From DASQZT01 sp963728965 (GTDB lineage Bacteria > Acidobacteriota > Terriglobia > Bryobacterales > Bryobacteraceae), in contig CAVSMH010000009.1 of assembly GCA_963728965.1 (NCBI GenBank), positions 62,001 through 126,000 of the forward strand: a stretch of 64,000 nucleotides of DNA, read 5' to 3'. Made by a program: the position numbers and the translations under genes. Below, one piece after another: positions 33,761 through 42,708 of the stretch (its first letter is position 1; each line of letters starts with the position of its first letter). The notes under the pieces are model-generated. The model made no database searches, was not told the DNA's origin, and saw only the letters and a list, made by a program, of their open reading frames with translations.

Positions 33761-34807
33761 ATGGAAGGTAACGATCGAACCTCCCGCGAACTGACACGCC
33801 TGGCACTGGCCGTGGCGGCGGGAGACTGGCCGCGGTTGCTGGTGGGAGACAGCCCCCAAATGCGGCGTATGCACCATATCATCCGCATGGTGAGTTGCCG
33901 TCGGGCGACGGTGCTGATCACCGGGGAGACCGGAACGGGCAAAGAACTGGTGGCGCGCGCCTTGCATCTGGCTAGTGGCCGCTGCCGGGCACCCCTGGTG
34001 GCGGTGAATTGCAGCGCCTTGCCTGAGAACCTGCTGGAAGCCGAGCTTTTCGGACATGTGAAAGGCGCCTTTACCGGTGCTTTCCAGCATCGGGTGGGGC
34101 GCTTCGAACAAGCCCAGGGAGGCACCCTATTTCTCGATGAAATCGGGGATTTACCCATGGAGCTTCAGGCCAAACTCCTTCGCGTCCTTCAGGAACGCGA
34201 GTTCCAGCGGCTGGGCAGTTCTGAGACGATGCGGCTCGATATCCGGGTGGTGGCTGCCACCAACCTCGATCTGGCGCTGCGCATCGAGCAGGGCCGCTTT
34301 CGCGAGGATCTTTTCTATCGTCTGAACGTCGTGCCGATCCAGATGCCGCCCTTGCGCGAGCGCCTCGGAGACATTCCGCTCTTAGTGCTGCACTTTGTCG
34401 AAAAGGTCTGTCGTCTGGAGTCCATCCCCCTCAGAACCGTTTCCGAGGATGCCATAGAGCGGCTCACCAACTACTCTTGGCCGGGGAATGTCCGTCAACT
34501 CGAGAATGCCGTGGAAATGGCGGTGGCCATGAGCGGAGACCAGTTAATGCTCCAGGCCTGTGATTTCCTGCTGCCAGAGCCCGCCTCGGCGCGTCCGCCC
34601 TCCCGAGGCAACGCCACGCCGTTCATCGCCCTGCCGGACGGCGGGCTGGACTTCGAAGGGACCGTGGCCGAAATCGAGCGCAGCATTCTGGACCAGGCAC
34701 TGCGCCGGACCGGAGGGAACAAGAAGGCTGCGGCCAGCATGCTGCGCCTCAAACGGACCACGCTGTCGGCCAAAATCCGTGCGCTGGATGAATCGGTGTG
34801 CAACTGA
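33761..34807 (+). CDS. Sigma-54-dependent activator without receiver domain (flagellar-regulator-like)
   Basis: 348 residues from the ATG at 33761. A short N-terminal segment of about 25 residues replaces the receiver. The AAA+ domain has Walker A GETGTGKE, a canonical GAFTGA loop, Walker B GGTLFLDE and the NYSWPGNVRQLEN motif, followed by a Fis-type helix-turn-helix near the C-terminus (GGNKKAAASMLRLKRTTLSAKI). With no regulatory domain it may act constitutively or be controlled by level or partner, as for some flagellar master regulators (FleQ/FlrA class). Its position back to back with flgM and the sigma-28-like sequences between them suggest a flagellar role; that is inference. The gene is convergent with the TraB-like gene 8 bp away. 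Confidence 0.85.
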   Translation: MEGNDRTSRELTRLALAVAAGDWPRLLVGDSPQMRRMHHIIRMVSCRRATVLITGETGTGKELVARALHLASGRCRAPLVAVNCSALPENLLEAELFGHVKGAFTGAFQHRVGRFEQAQGGTLFLDEIGDLPMELQAKLLRVLQEREFQRLGSSETMRLDIRVVAATNLDLALRIEQGRFREDLFYRLNVVPIQMPPLRERLGDIPLLVLHFVEKVCRLESIPLRTVSEDAIERLTNYSWPGNVRQLENAVEMAVAMSGDQLMLQACDFLLPEPASARPPSRGNATPFIALPDGGLDFEGTVAEIERSILDQALRRTGGNKKAAASMLRLKRTTLSAKIRALDESVCN

Positions 34808-34815
34808 GCAAACGC

Positions 34816-36654
34816 CTACCAGAGATAGTCTTTCGCGATCGCCCGCTTGTCGTACCCGTCCAGTACGTGAACGACCCGTATCTTCTTCAGCGAAACGGGG
34901 GAGAGCTGGCCGATGGGGATATAGATGATCGTCCGGCCCAGCCGCGAGGCGATGGTTTTGAAAATCGATCGCGGCGGCCTGGCGGCGACGTAAACCACGA
35001 AGCGCTGCAAGGAATAGTCGAGCGCCGCAAGCAACAGCCGTTCCGCTTTCGACTCGGCAAACTCATAGTCTGGATCCTGCCATACGTCATACATGCGGCG
35101 GGGCGGCAGGCTCATCAGGAACCCGCCGTATTCCGCGCGGCCGATGCCCGGCCCGACCAGTTTGTCGAACGGAAAGGTGGAATAAAAAGCCATGTCCGAC
35201 TCGTTCTGGTTCTCGCCGAGCCAGGTGGTGGTATAGGAATAGCGGTCCCCAGGGTCTTCGTCGAAGATGACCACGACCGCGCCGACATCGCCTTGCACCT
35301 TCTGGAACTGGCGGACATAGATCCGCCCTTCATACCACTTGCGGATGGTCTCGCGAATGTCGACTCCGTCGAGCACCGAAGTGGTGAACGGTTCCACTCG
35401 GGCACGCTCCTCCGAAATGACCGTCTTGCCTTTTCTTTTCAGAAACCTGCCGTAGTCCTCGATGACGAGGTCCTCGGGAGGATACGAGCAGATGCCGTTG
35501 CCGTTGAGCTGGCTGGCCCACTCCCCTGGTGACTTCTCTTTGGGGCGGGGCTTCAGGCCGCCAGGCCGAAGGCGCCGTTTGGTGGGGGGAAGCCGGCGGC
35601 GAAGCCGGATGCGGCGCGTCTCCAACCACACCTCCTCACCGGAGATCTTCACCGTGACGAGCTCCGCTTCGGACCGTTGCGGGGGGTAGCGTCCAGCCAC
35701 GGTCCACACATCCCAGGCATAGTTGTCGTCGGCCACGCCGCGGGCAGCCACGGTGAGATCGAAGATTCCAGCAGACAGCTCATGGGCGGACAATGCGAGG
35801 TTGCGGGCGTAGCGCGCCAGCAAACGGCGCTGCCAGTGCGCGATACTCTCGCCGGTGCTGGCTTCATGCTCCTTCTCGGCTTCGCGAAACACCGCCAGTT
35901 GGGCGTGACGCCGGTCGATCCACTGGGTATCGGTCATCAACTTGCGAAAGGTTTCGTAGCGCCACTGAAGGGCCGGATACTCCACCGTGATCTCACCCAG
36001 CGAATCGGGGTGAGGATTGAACAGTTCGACGCCCTCGCGGTGGCTCCGCACCAACGGCTGTGCCTGGGGCTCCTCCATCGCGTCCAGCAAGGGGTCAAGC
36101 AGATTGAGGGATACCACCACCATCACCCGGGCGGCGGGGTTCGTGCCTTGCAACTTCCAGGCGATACCGGCCGCGTGTTGCGACACTTCCGCCGAGCGGG
36201 CTTGCGGATATACGCGGTAGGCCTCGATGTACCGCGCCAGGCCAATGTAGCGGATGGCATAGGTGTCGGGGTAGTTGTCCTTCAGATGGGGTCGGGGGCC
36301 GGCATCGGGGTCGGCGAAGACGATCTCGGCGCCAACCTCGATTCCGGTACGGATTGCCTCGGTGAACGGGTCGGCTGGTTCGATGGGAACGTAGACCGCT
36401 CCATCTTCCGCTCCCGGTTCGTCGTCCGGATAGAAGATCAGCGACATTTCCGGCAAGCGTCCTACCGCCTGAAGCCATGCCGGCTGGAGGGCCGCGGGAA
36501 GTTCGAGGGCGACGACCTCGGGCCGGTTCTCGAGGATGGCCTGGCGCACCTCAAGGGCAAATTCGAGCCGTCCGGGCACGACCGGGAAATACGTGAAACG
36601 GCCTCGTACGAGGCTTCCCGGATCGCCGGCCCTAGGGTCGATTTCTCCGGACAT
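34816..36654 (-). CDS. Uncharacterised 612-residue protein with TraB/ChaN-like start, MoxR partner
   Basis: 612 residues, no signal peptide, so likely cytoplasmic. The opening FTYFPVVPGRLEFALEVRQ and ILENRPEVVALELPAAL follow the pattern by which TraB/ChaN-type proteins begin (a beta strand, a helix, then a strand ending in an acidic E-x-P). Residues about 150-300 are helical; around 370-395 there is a very basic stretch (RRIRLRRRLPPTKRRLRPGG). The last about 200 residues are mixed alpha/beta (AVVVIFDEDPGDRY; FVVYVAARPPRSIF). I cannot name a catalytic site. Its start overlaps the MoxR ATPase gene by 23 bp, so the two are expressed together and probably act together. MoxR ATPases usually serve as chaperone-like activators of partner proteins, often with a von Willebrand A protein, which is missing here. 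Confidence 0.65.
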   Translation of the reverse strand: MSGEIDPRAGDPGSLVRGRFTYFPVVPGRLEFALEVRQAILENRPEVVALELPAALQPAWLQAVGRLPEMSLIFYPDDEPGAEDGAVYVPIEPADPFTEAIRTGIEVGAEIVFADPDAGPRPHLKDNYPDTYAIRYIGLARYIEAYRVYPQARSAEVSQHAAGIAWKLQGTNPAARVMVVVSLNLLDPLLDAMEEPQAQPLVRSHREGVELFNPHPDSLGEITVEYPALQWRYETFRKLMTDTQWIDRRHAQLAVFREAEKEHEASTGESIAHWQRRLLARYARNLALSAHELSAGIFDLTVAARGVADDNYAWDVWTVAGRYPPQRSEAELVTVKISGEEVWLETRRIRLRRRLPPTKRRLRPGGLKPRPKEKSPGEWASQLNGNGICSYPPEDLVIEDYGRFLKRKGKTVISEERARVEPFTTSVLDGVDIRETIRKWYEGRIYVRQFQKVQGDVGAVVVIFDEDPGDRYSYTTTWLGENQNESDMAFYSTFPFDKLVGPGIGRAEYGGFLMSLPPRRMYDVWQDPDYEFAESKAERLLLAALDYSLQRFVVYVAARPPRSIFKTIASRLGRTIIYIPIGQLSPVSLKKIRVVHVLDGYDKRAIAKDYLW

Positions 36655-37465
36655 AACGCAGCGCTTCCTCGCCCAGGACTTGGGTCACGGCAATCTCCAG
36701 GGCTTCGGTTTCGTGAGTTCGCTGAGTGGCCAGGCTCTTCAGCTTGATGGCGAATCGTGCCACACTGATGCCGTCCCTGACGGTATAGCGCTCGTCGGCG
36801 GCGTGGGCCATCTGAAGGAAGTCGGTGACATAGTTCAGAATGCGCTCCTCCGCGAAGGGCAGGTTTTCCTTCAGAATGTGGTATTCCTCGTCCCGCTCGG
36901 GAAAATCGATGAAAATCTGCGGCTGAAGCCGGGAGTGAATGTACTCCGGCAACTCGAACGTGGAGGCGTCGTCATTCATGGTGGCGACCAGGCGAAACTT
37001 GGGATGGGCCGTGATTTTGATCCCAGCCACAATGGATTCCACGTACCGGCGATTGTCGAGCAGGGGCGCCAGGCTGGCCCAACTCTTCTCGCTCATGCGG
37101 TTGCCCTCGTCGATGATGGCGATGCCTCCGCGCAGCATGGCGGTGACCAGCGGCGATGCCACGTAGCGCAAGCTGCCTGCGCCTTCGATCACGGGGGTGA
37201 TCAGCAGGTCCTCCGGGCGGGTGTCCATGGTGGCCTGGAGGATGTAGACGTCACGGCCCATGCGCCGTCCCGCGGCGTATGCCAGGGTCGTCTTGCCAAC
37301 CCCGGGCTTGCCCAGCAGGCGCGGGTTCATGGGCAAGTCCTGTTCGTTCACAACCATCCAGGCGGCCAACAACTGCCGCATCAGTTCGTCCTGGCCGACC
37401 CATTGAACGGCGAGTTCATCGGGATGTGCCAGGTGCAGGTTGACGCCTTCGATCTCAACCGTCAT
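36632..37465 (-). CDS. MoxR-family AAA+ ATPase
   Basis: 277 residues from the ATG at 37465 (MTVEIEGVNLHLAHPDEL); the frame runs on upstream, but that sequence is arginine-proline-rich and not MoxR-like. Motifs: Walker A GKPGVGKTT, a TRPEDLLITPV segment after it, Walker B GGIAIIDEGNRM, sensor 1 LVATMND, arginine-finger region EYIHSRLQPQIFIDFP, and a helical C-terminal lid. MoxR proteins form rings that remodel or activate partner proteins. The gene overlaps the start of the TraB-like gene by 23 bp. There are 140 bp between it and the end of the PQQ dehydrogenase gene, enough for its own promoter. Confidence 0.9.
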   Translation of the reverse strand: MTVEIEGVNLHLAHPDELAVQWVGQDELMRQLLAAWMVVNEQDLPMNPRLLGKPGVGKTTLAYAAGRRMGRDVYILQATMDTRPEDLLITPVIEGAGSLRYVASPLVTAMLRGGIAIIDEGNRMSEKSWASLAPLLDNRRYVESIVAGIKITAHPKFRLVATMNDDASTFELPEYIHSRLQPQIFIDFPERDEEYHILKENLPFAEERILNYVTDFLQMAHAADERYTVRDGISVARFAIKLKSLATQRTHETEALEIAVTQVLGEEALRYVRRNRP

Positions 37466-37605
37466 AAGCCTGTACTCATTATGAGGCACCACGGGGCTCA
37501 GGGGACACCATGACGCTGCCGGGCACGCCGGCGGCACGGCGCGGGACACGGGTTGGCGAGCGATGATTGCCTCGGCGGCGAGCGGCGCCGCTCCGGCTCT
37601 CCTCC

Positions 37606-39567
37606 CTACGGCCGGCCCGCAGACACATGGGGCAGGGCGAAGGCGACCAGGAAATCGCCCAACGGCGCCATACCGGGGACGCCGTGGCCGCCGGCGGCGA
37701 TCACCAGGTACTGACGGCCATCCGGGCCGCGAAACGTCATAGGCGTAGAGCGGGCACTGGTGGGCAGATCTCCTTTCCAAAGCACCCGTCCGCTCTCAGC
37801 GTCATACGCATAAACGGCCGGGTCGAGCGAGCCAGCCATGAACACCAGCCCACCGGCGGTCGCGATGGGACCGCCGAGGGTGACCGACCCGAAGGCGGCG
37901 AGCGGCGTACCGGCATCTCCCGGTGCCGGAAACCGGCCGGTGGGAACCGACCATTTCTTCTGGCCGCTATCCGCGTCTATGGCGTTGAGCACGCCCCAGG
38001 GCGGGGCATTGCAGGGGAGGCCTCCCGGGCTGCGCAGAAAGCGGCGCGCCATGCCGTAAGGCGTGCCTCGCTGCTCGGCAAACTCCCAGTCGCCGTTGAG
38101 ATTGCGCCCGGCGGTCTCACGTTCTCGCGCGAAATCGGCGCGGCGGATGAGGCGCACCTCGGCGGCGAGATTGTTGGTGGGGATGAAGAGGAGGCGCCGG
38201 TCGGGATCGTACGCGGCGCCGCCCCAGGCCATGCCACCGATGTTTCCGGGAATCACGAAAGTACCGCCGAGGCTCGGCGGTGTGAAAACCCCCTCGGAGC
38301 GCAGCTTGCCGATTTCGGCGGCACACCATTTGCGGTTAGCCTCCTCGAGGCCCCAGGGTGCGTCCGCGTCTTGCGGTGCCAGCGGCGCCGGCGCCACGGG
38401 AAACGGCTGCGTGGGTGAGGCGCTTTCGCCGGGCACATCGGACCTGGGCACGGGCCGCTCTTCGACGCCGAACACTGGCTGTCCGGTATCCCGGTCGAGG
38501 ATGAAGTAGTTGCCGTCCTTCGAACCCACCCCGGCCGCCGGGATGACCTTGCCATTGCGGTGGACGTCGAACAGCAGCGGAGGGCACGCCACGTCGTAGT
38601 CCCACAGATCGTGATGCACGGTCTGAAAGGCCCAGACGAGGGCGCCGGTATCGGCACGCAACGCCACCAGCGAATTGGCGAAGAGATTGTCGCCGAGCCG
38701 CTCGCCGCCATAGTAATCGGGGCTGGGACTGCCGGTGGGCACGAACACGAGGTTGCGCCGCGGGTCGGCGGCGATGATGCTCCAGGCGTTGGCGGCGCCG
38801 GTGCGGCGGGCGCTGCCGTTCCTCCAGGTGGCCGCGCCGCGGGCCTCGGGATCCTGTGGGATCGGGTCCCAGGTCCATTTCAACTTGCCGGTTGCGGCGT
38901 CGAAGCCGCGCACTTCTCCGCTAGGCTGGCTGACGGAGCCGTTGTCGGCTACTCCGGAACCGACTACCAGGGTGTTGCCGGCTACGGCCGGCGGTGATGT
39001 TTCCTCGTAATCGGAGAACTCGCGCGCGCCGATACGAAGCCCGTTGCGCAGGTTGACCACGCCGTTATCGCCGAACGTGCGCACCGGGATGCCGTTCGCG
39101 GCATCGACGGCGATCAGGCGCGCATCGAGTGTGGCGATGTAGATGCGACGCCGGCCCGCGGGCGGCTTCCAGGTGGACACGCCGCGGTTGGCAAAGTCGC
39201 CGAAGCCCGCATCCCGGTCGACTTTGCCGTCATACGACCAGCGGAGCTTGCCGGAGACGGGGTCGAGCGCGATGATGCGCCCCAGGGGCGTGCCCAGGTA
39301 GAGCGTGCCATCCACGTAAAGGGGAGTGGCTTCAAATGCGGTGGGGCGGCTGCGCCTGGGCTGGTACGCGTCGCCGGTGCGGAATGTCCACGCCACGTCG
39401 AGCCGGGAGACGTTGTGCGCATTGATTTCGGAGAGAGGGGAGAAGCGCTGGCCCCCGGGATCGCGCCCGTAGGCCTGCCACCCGTCGTCCGTCTGGCCGG
39501 CAAACGGCAGCGACACCATGGCCAGGGCGAGTGCGCATAAGCAGATCACGGCAGCGCTTTTCAGCAT
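37606..39567 (-). CDS. Secreted PQQ-dependent dehydrogenase (quinoprotein)
   Basis: 653 residues from the ATG at 39567 with a Sec signal peptide (MLKSAAVICLCALALAMVSL). The mature protein is an eight-bladed propeller typical of quinoprotein dehydrogenases: WQAYGRDPGGQRFSPLSEIN at the start, GTLYLGTPLGRIIALDP, LDARLIAVDAANG, SLVALRADTGALVWAFQTVHHDLWDYD (the W-x-D-x-D region), and a late IDADSGQKKWSVPTG. It oxidises an alcohol or sugar in the periplasm and passes electrons to the respiratory chain. No cytochrome c domain and no N-terminal membrane helices are present, so it is the soluble form. The substrate is unknown; PQQ synthesis genes are not in the window. Confidence 0.92.
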   Translation of the reverse strand: MLKSAAVICLCALALAMVSLPFAGQTDDGWQAYGRDPGGQRFSPLSEINAHNVSRLDVAWTFRTGDAYQPRRSRPTAFEATPLYVDGTLYLGTPLGRIIALDPVSGKLRWSYDGKVDRDAGFGDFANRGVSTWKPPAGRRRIYIATLDARLIAVDAANGIPVRTFGDNGVVNLRNGLRIGAREFSDYEETSPPAVAGNTLVVGSGVADNGSVSQPSGEVRGFDAATGKLKWTWDPIPQDPEARGAATWRNGSARRTGAANAWSIIAADPRRNLVFVPTGSPSPDYYGGERLGDNLFANSLVALRADTGALVWAFQTVHHDLWDYDVACPPLLFDVHRNGKVIPAAGVGSKDGNYFILDRDTGQPVFGVEERPVPRSDVPGESASPTQPFPVAPAPLAPQDADAPWGLEEANRKWCAAEIGKLRSEGVFTPPSLGGTFVIPGNIGGMAWGGAAYDPDRRLLFIPTNNLAAEVRLIRRADFARERETAGRNLNGDWEFAEQRGTPYGMARRFLRSPGGLPCNAPPWGVLNAIDADSGQKKWSVPTGRFPAPGDAGTPLAAFGSVTLGGPIATAGGLVFMAGSLDPAVYAYDAESGRVLWKGDLPTSARSTPMTFRGPDGRQYLVIAAGGHGVPGMAPLGDFLVAFALPHVSAGRP

Positions 39568-39688
39568 CCTTACGGTGCCCTCCGTTGGACCCAGCATACA
39601 ATGCGGAGACGTGATCGAGTATCGCGAAATCCCCCCATCGCCCCGGTTCGCGAATGCCGTTGCGGCGTAGCATGGGTCTGGAGGATGC

Positions 39689-40042
39689 ATGCCAGCCAAT
39701 ATCAACCACCGCCGGATCGATTACGTCGAGTTCCCGGCCATCGACATTGACGCCACCCGGCGCTTCTACAGGGAAGTGTTCGGGTGGGATTTCGAGGACT
39801 ACGGACCGGACTACACCAGTTTCCGGGATGGGCGGCTGACGGGCGGATTCTGGAAGGCCCCATCGATTCAGCCGGGCGGCGTGCTGGTGGTGATCTACGC
39901 CGCCGACCTGGAGGACATGGAAGCCAGGATCAAAGCCGCCGGCGGTCGGATCGTGAAGCCGGCGTTTTCGTTTCCCGGCGGCCGCCGGTTCCACTTTGCC
40001 GACCCCAACGGCAACGAACTGGCGGTGTGGTCGGAGGAGTAG
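39689..40042 (+). CDS. VOC (glyoxalase/bleomycin-resistance) superfamily protein
   Basis: 117 residues, one VOC unit. It reads IDYVEFPAIDIDATRRFY then VFGWDFEDYGPDY and a C-terminal FHFADPNGNELAVWSE, with the two beta-alpha-beta-beta-beta modules of the fold and a C-terminal glutamate that often binds metal. Members handle small thiol or aromatic substrates or act as antibiotic binders; the substrate is not readable. It is divergent from the PQQ dehydrogenase gene, whose start lies 121 bp away, and convergent with tdk. Confidence 0.92.
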   Translation: MPANINHRRIDYVEFPAIDIDATRRFYREVFGWDFEDYGPDYTSFRDGRLTGGFWKAPSIQPGGVLVVIYAADLEDMEARIKAAGGRIVKPAFSFPGGRRFHFADPNGNELAVWSEE

Positions 40043-40054
40043 GCCCGACTGGCG

Positions 40055-40672
40055 TCAGGCGGGATTCCGCTCGCGGCGATGGGCTTTGAGGAAGTCCAGT
40101 TCGGTCTGCTTGGGGATGCCCGGCTCGAAGCAGCGGCGGCAGCGGGCTTCGTACATTTCGGAGGCGCCCACCACGATGAGGTCGTCGCATCCGCGCAGCC
40201 GCTGGGTGTGCTTCGCAGGATTGCCGCAGCGCACGCAAATGGCCAGGGTCTTGGTGATGGATTCGGCGTGAGCCAGCAGGTCGGGTATGGGGACGAAGGG
40301 CCGGCCCAGATAGTCGGTATCGAGGCCGGCGATGATGACCTGCTTGCCGCTGTCGGCGAGACGTTGCGCGACCCCCACCAGCGCCGTTCCCATGAAATTC
40401 GCCTCGTCGATGCCCACGACCTCCGAGCGCCAGTCGATGCGGGAGACGATCTCTTCGGCGCCGGAGACCACCTGCGAATGCATGCGCAGGTCGCCGTGCG
40501 AGACAATTTCGTCCTCGGAATAGCGGGTGTCGATGGAGGGTTTGAATACCTCCACCCGCTTGCGGGCGATCATGGCCCTCCGCAGCCGTCGGATCAATTC
40601 TTCACTCTTGCCGGAGAACATGGGTCCGCAGATGACTTCAATCCAGCCGATGTTGCCGGTGATGATGTCCAT
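40055..40672 (-). CDS. tdk: Thymidine kinase
   Basis: 205 residues from the ATG at 40672 (MDIITGNIGWIEVICGPM). It phosphorylates thymidine in the salvage pathway. Walker A is GPMFSGKSE (about 15-23), Walker B lies in VVGIDEANFMG, and the zinc-binding lasso domain supplies cysteines in CVRCGNPAKHTQR and CRRCFEPG. Type II thymidine kinases are this size. The frame continues upstream to 40756, but the added part is not conserved in the family. It is divergent from pfk. Confidence 0.97.
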   Translation of the reverse strand: MDIITGNIGWIEVICGPMFSGKSEELIRRLRRAMIARKRVEVFKPSIDTRYSEDEIVSHGDLRMHSQVVSGAEEIVSRIDWRSEVVGIDEANFMGTALVGVAQRLADSGKQVIIAGLDTDYLGRPFVPIPDLLAHAESITKTLAICVRCGNPAKHTQRLRGCDDLIVVGASEMYEARCRRCFEPGIPKQTELDFLKAHRRERNPA

Positions 40673-40760
40673 AGGAACCGCCAGCATGGCACAATTGCGC
40701 GGCTCGAATCCAGCGGTGCGCGCGCGCAAACCGGCTCCCGAAGCCGTCGCTGCCATCCCT

Positions 40761-40766
40761 TATAAT
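40761..40766 (+). promoter_or_regulatory. -10 element of the phosphofructokinase promoter
   Basis: A perfect TATAAT, 58 bases before the pfk ATG. I see no good TTGACA at the right distance, so the promoter would need help or an alternative sigma factor. It lies within the upstream extension of the tdk frame, which argues that the extension is not coding. Confidence 0.5.
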
Positions 40767-40823
40767 GAGTGTTCCTGATCTGAAAGACCATCCTGACCTC
40801 AAAAAAATGAACAAGGAGTTTTC

Positions 40824-42008
40824 ATGGCTGTGAAGCGTATCGGCATCCTCACGGGCGGCGGCGATGTTCCGGGACTGAATTCCGTGATCAAGACGGTGGT
40901 ATACCGAGGTAGCGAAATCGGATGCGAAGTGATCGGCATCAAGCGGGGATGGGAGGGACTCACCCACGTCGACCTCCAGGACCCGGCCAGCCGCTCGCGC
41001 TACGTCCTGCCGCTGAATCGCGAGAACACGCGCACGATCGACCGCACGGGGGGCACGTACCTGCACAGTTCGCGCACCAACCCGTCGAAAATGAAGAAGC
41101 TGCCGCCCACCCTGGAAGGGCGGGATTTCCCCAGGACCGAGACCACCAAGAAGGGCGTGACTTCGACGGTGATCGATGTGACCAAAGCCGTGATCAAGAA
41201 CATCGAGACGCTGGCTTTGGACTACCTGATCGCCATCGGCGGAGACGATACGCTCAGCTACGCGGCGGAGTTGGATCGCCAGGGCATGAACGTGATTGCC
41301 GTGCCCAAGACCATGGACAACGATGTCCGCAACACGGAATACTGCATCGGCTTTTCGACCGCCATCACCCGCGCCATGGACGCGATCGAGCGCCAGCGGA
41401 CGACCGTCGGCTCGCACGAGCGCGTGGGCATCTTCCGCGTCTTCGGGCGCGACGCCGGATACACCTCGCTCTACACGGCGTACGTCACGTCCATGCGGTG
41501 CTGCATTCCGGAATACAAGGTCAATTTGGCCAAGCTTATCGATCTGCTGATCACCGACAAGCGCAACAATCCCAGCAACTACTCGCTGGTGGTCCTGTCC
41601 GAGGGCGCGGAGTGGGAAGGCTACACGGTCAAGGAGTACGGTGATGCGGACGCGTTCGGCCACCGCAAGAAGATGAGCGTGGCCGAGGATCTGAGCAACG
41701 AAATCAAGGCCGCGACCGGAGAGGAGACGATCGTCAGCGACCTGACCTACGACCTTCGGTCGGGCAGCCCGGATTTCGTCGACCGGATGGTGGCGGCCAC
41801 TTTCGCGGGTATGGCCATGGATGCCATCCAGGAGGGTAAGCGCGGGCAGATGACGGCCATCGCGAACGGATGCTTCACCATGACCGGCATCCCCGACCCC
41901 AAGCTGGGGCCCCGCCGCGTGGAAGTGGAAACGATGTACAACACCGAGCGGTACCGGCCGACCTACGACCACAAACTGGGGCTGCCGATCTTCCTGACGC
42001 GGGCCTGA
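40824..42008 (+). CDS. pfkA: 6-phosphofructokinase, PPi-dependent type by active-site residues
   Basis: 394 residues; AAGGAG stands 6 bases before the ATG. It phosphorylates fructose 6-phosphate in glycolysis. The glycine-rich GILTGGGDVPGLN (about 7-19) is the nucleotide/phosphate loop. The diagnostic position reads GGDD (139-142) where ATP-dependent enzymes have GGDG, and PKTMDND (161-167) where they have PGTIDND; Asp and Lys here are the marks of pyrophosphate-dependent enzymes. The substrate loop MDAIERQRTTVGSHERVGI and a C-terminal domain follow. The product probably uses PPi, possibly reversibly. It is followed 3 bp later by a methyltransferase gene. Confidence 0.92.
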   Translation: MAVKRIGILTGGGDVPGLNSVIKTVVYRGSEIGCEVIGIKRGWEGLTHVDLQDPASRSRYVLPLNRENTRTIDRTGGTYLHSSRTNPSKMKKLPPTLEGRDFPRTETTKKGVTSTVIDVTKAVIKNIETLALDYLIAIGGDDTLSYAAELDRQGMNVIAVPKTMDNDVRNTEYCIGFSTAITRAMDAIERQRTTVGSHERVGIFRVFGRDAGYTSLYTAYVTSMRCCIPEYKVNLAKLIDLLITDKRNNPSNYSLVVLSEGAEWEGYTVKEYGDADAFGHRKKMSVAEDLSNEIKAATGEETIVSDLTYDLRSGSPDFVDRMVAATFAGMAMDAIQEGKRGQMTAIANGCFTMTGIPDPKLGPRRVEVETMYNTERYRPTYDHKLGLPIFLTRA

Positions 42009-42011
42009 CAA

Positions 42012-42656
42012 TTGAACTGGAAGCGGCTCTTTTCCAGACCCGGGCGCGCGTTGCTCACCCCCGAGTTGCGCGCGCGTATCCAGGCCTCCTTCGACCATGC
42101 CGCGGCGGACGAGGAGCATTTCCCCTCCACCATCGATCCGCGGATCTACCATGTGAAACTAATTCGCCAGCACCTGGGCGATCTGGCCGGCAAGCGAGTG
42201 CTGGATGTCGGCTGTGGCAAGGGCCGCTTCGCACGCGAATTCCAACGGCAGGAGCCTTCGGCGGAATATTGGGGCCTGGATCTCTCCGCGGAGATGCTGC
42301 GATTCGTAACGGCCGGCATTCATCCGTGCGCCGGTTCCATGACCGCGCTGCCGTTTGCCAATGGTGTATTCGAAGCGGCGTATGCCACCGAGTCCCTGGA
42401 ACACGCCGTGGAGATTGAAAAAGCCGTAAGCGAGATGTGCCGGGTGGTCAAACCGGGGGGACGGATTGCGATCATCGACAAGAACGCCGACCATTGGGGC
42501 CGCCTGGCGACTCCGGAATGGGAACGGTGGTTCACCCGCAAGGAGTTGGAGCGCCTGCTGCGGTTCCACTGCCGGCAGGTGAGCAGCCGGTATATCTCCT
42601 ACTGGGAGGATGTAGCGCCGGACGGCCTGTTTGTGGCCTGGCTGGCAAAGAAATAA
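42012..42656 (+). CDS. Class I SAM-dependent methyltransferase
   Basis: 214 residues from a TTG start 3 bp after the pfk stop, so it is read from the pfk transcript. The fold is clear: motif I VLDVGCGKGRFA (about 63-74), acidic loop LDLSAEML, ALPFANGVFEAAYATESLEH (motif II/III), then GGRIAIIDK. It resembles ubiquinone/menaquinone-type methyltransferases (UbiE/Methyltransf_11). The substrate is unknown; being in an operon with PPi-phosphofructokinase gives no clear hint. A TTG start may keep its level low. Confidence 0.9.
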   Translation: MNWKRLFSRPGRALLTPELRARIQASFDHAAADEEHFPSTIDPRIYHVKLIRQHLGDLAGKRVLDVGCGKGRFAREFQRQEPSAEYWGLDLSAEMLRFVTAGIHPCAGSMTALPFANGVFEAAYATESLEHAVEIEKAVSEMCRVVKPGGRIAIIDKNADHWGRLATPEWERWFTRKELERLLRFHCRQVSSRYISYWEDVAPDGLFVAWLAKK

Positions 42657-42708
42657 GGAGGCCCGCAGAGCGGCTAAAGCTCTCCACACTCTCCGCCGAT
42701 AGGAACAT

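Noticed and set aside
37466..37780. N-terminal extension of the MoxR gene
   Set aside because: Arg/Pro-rich sequence unlike MoxR and overlapping the end of the PQQ dehydrogenase gene.
40638..42152. Open frame of about 500 codons opposite pfkA
   Set aside because: Shadow frame; pfkA is certain by motif.
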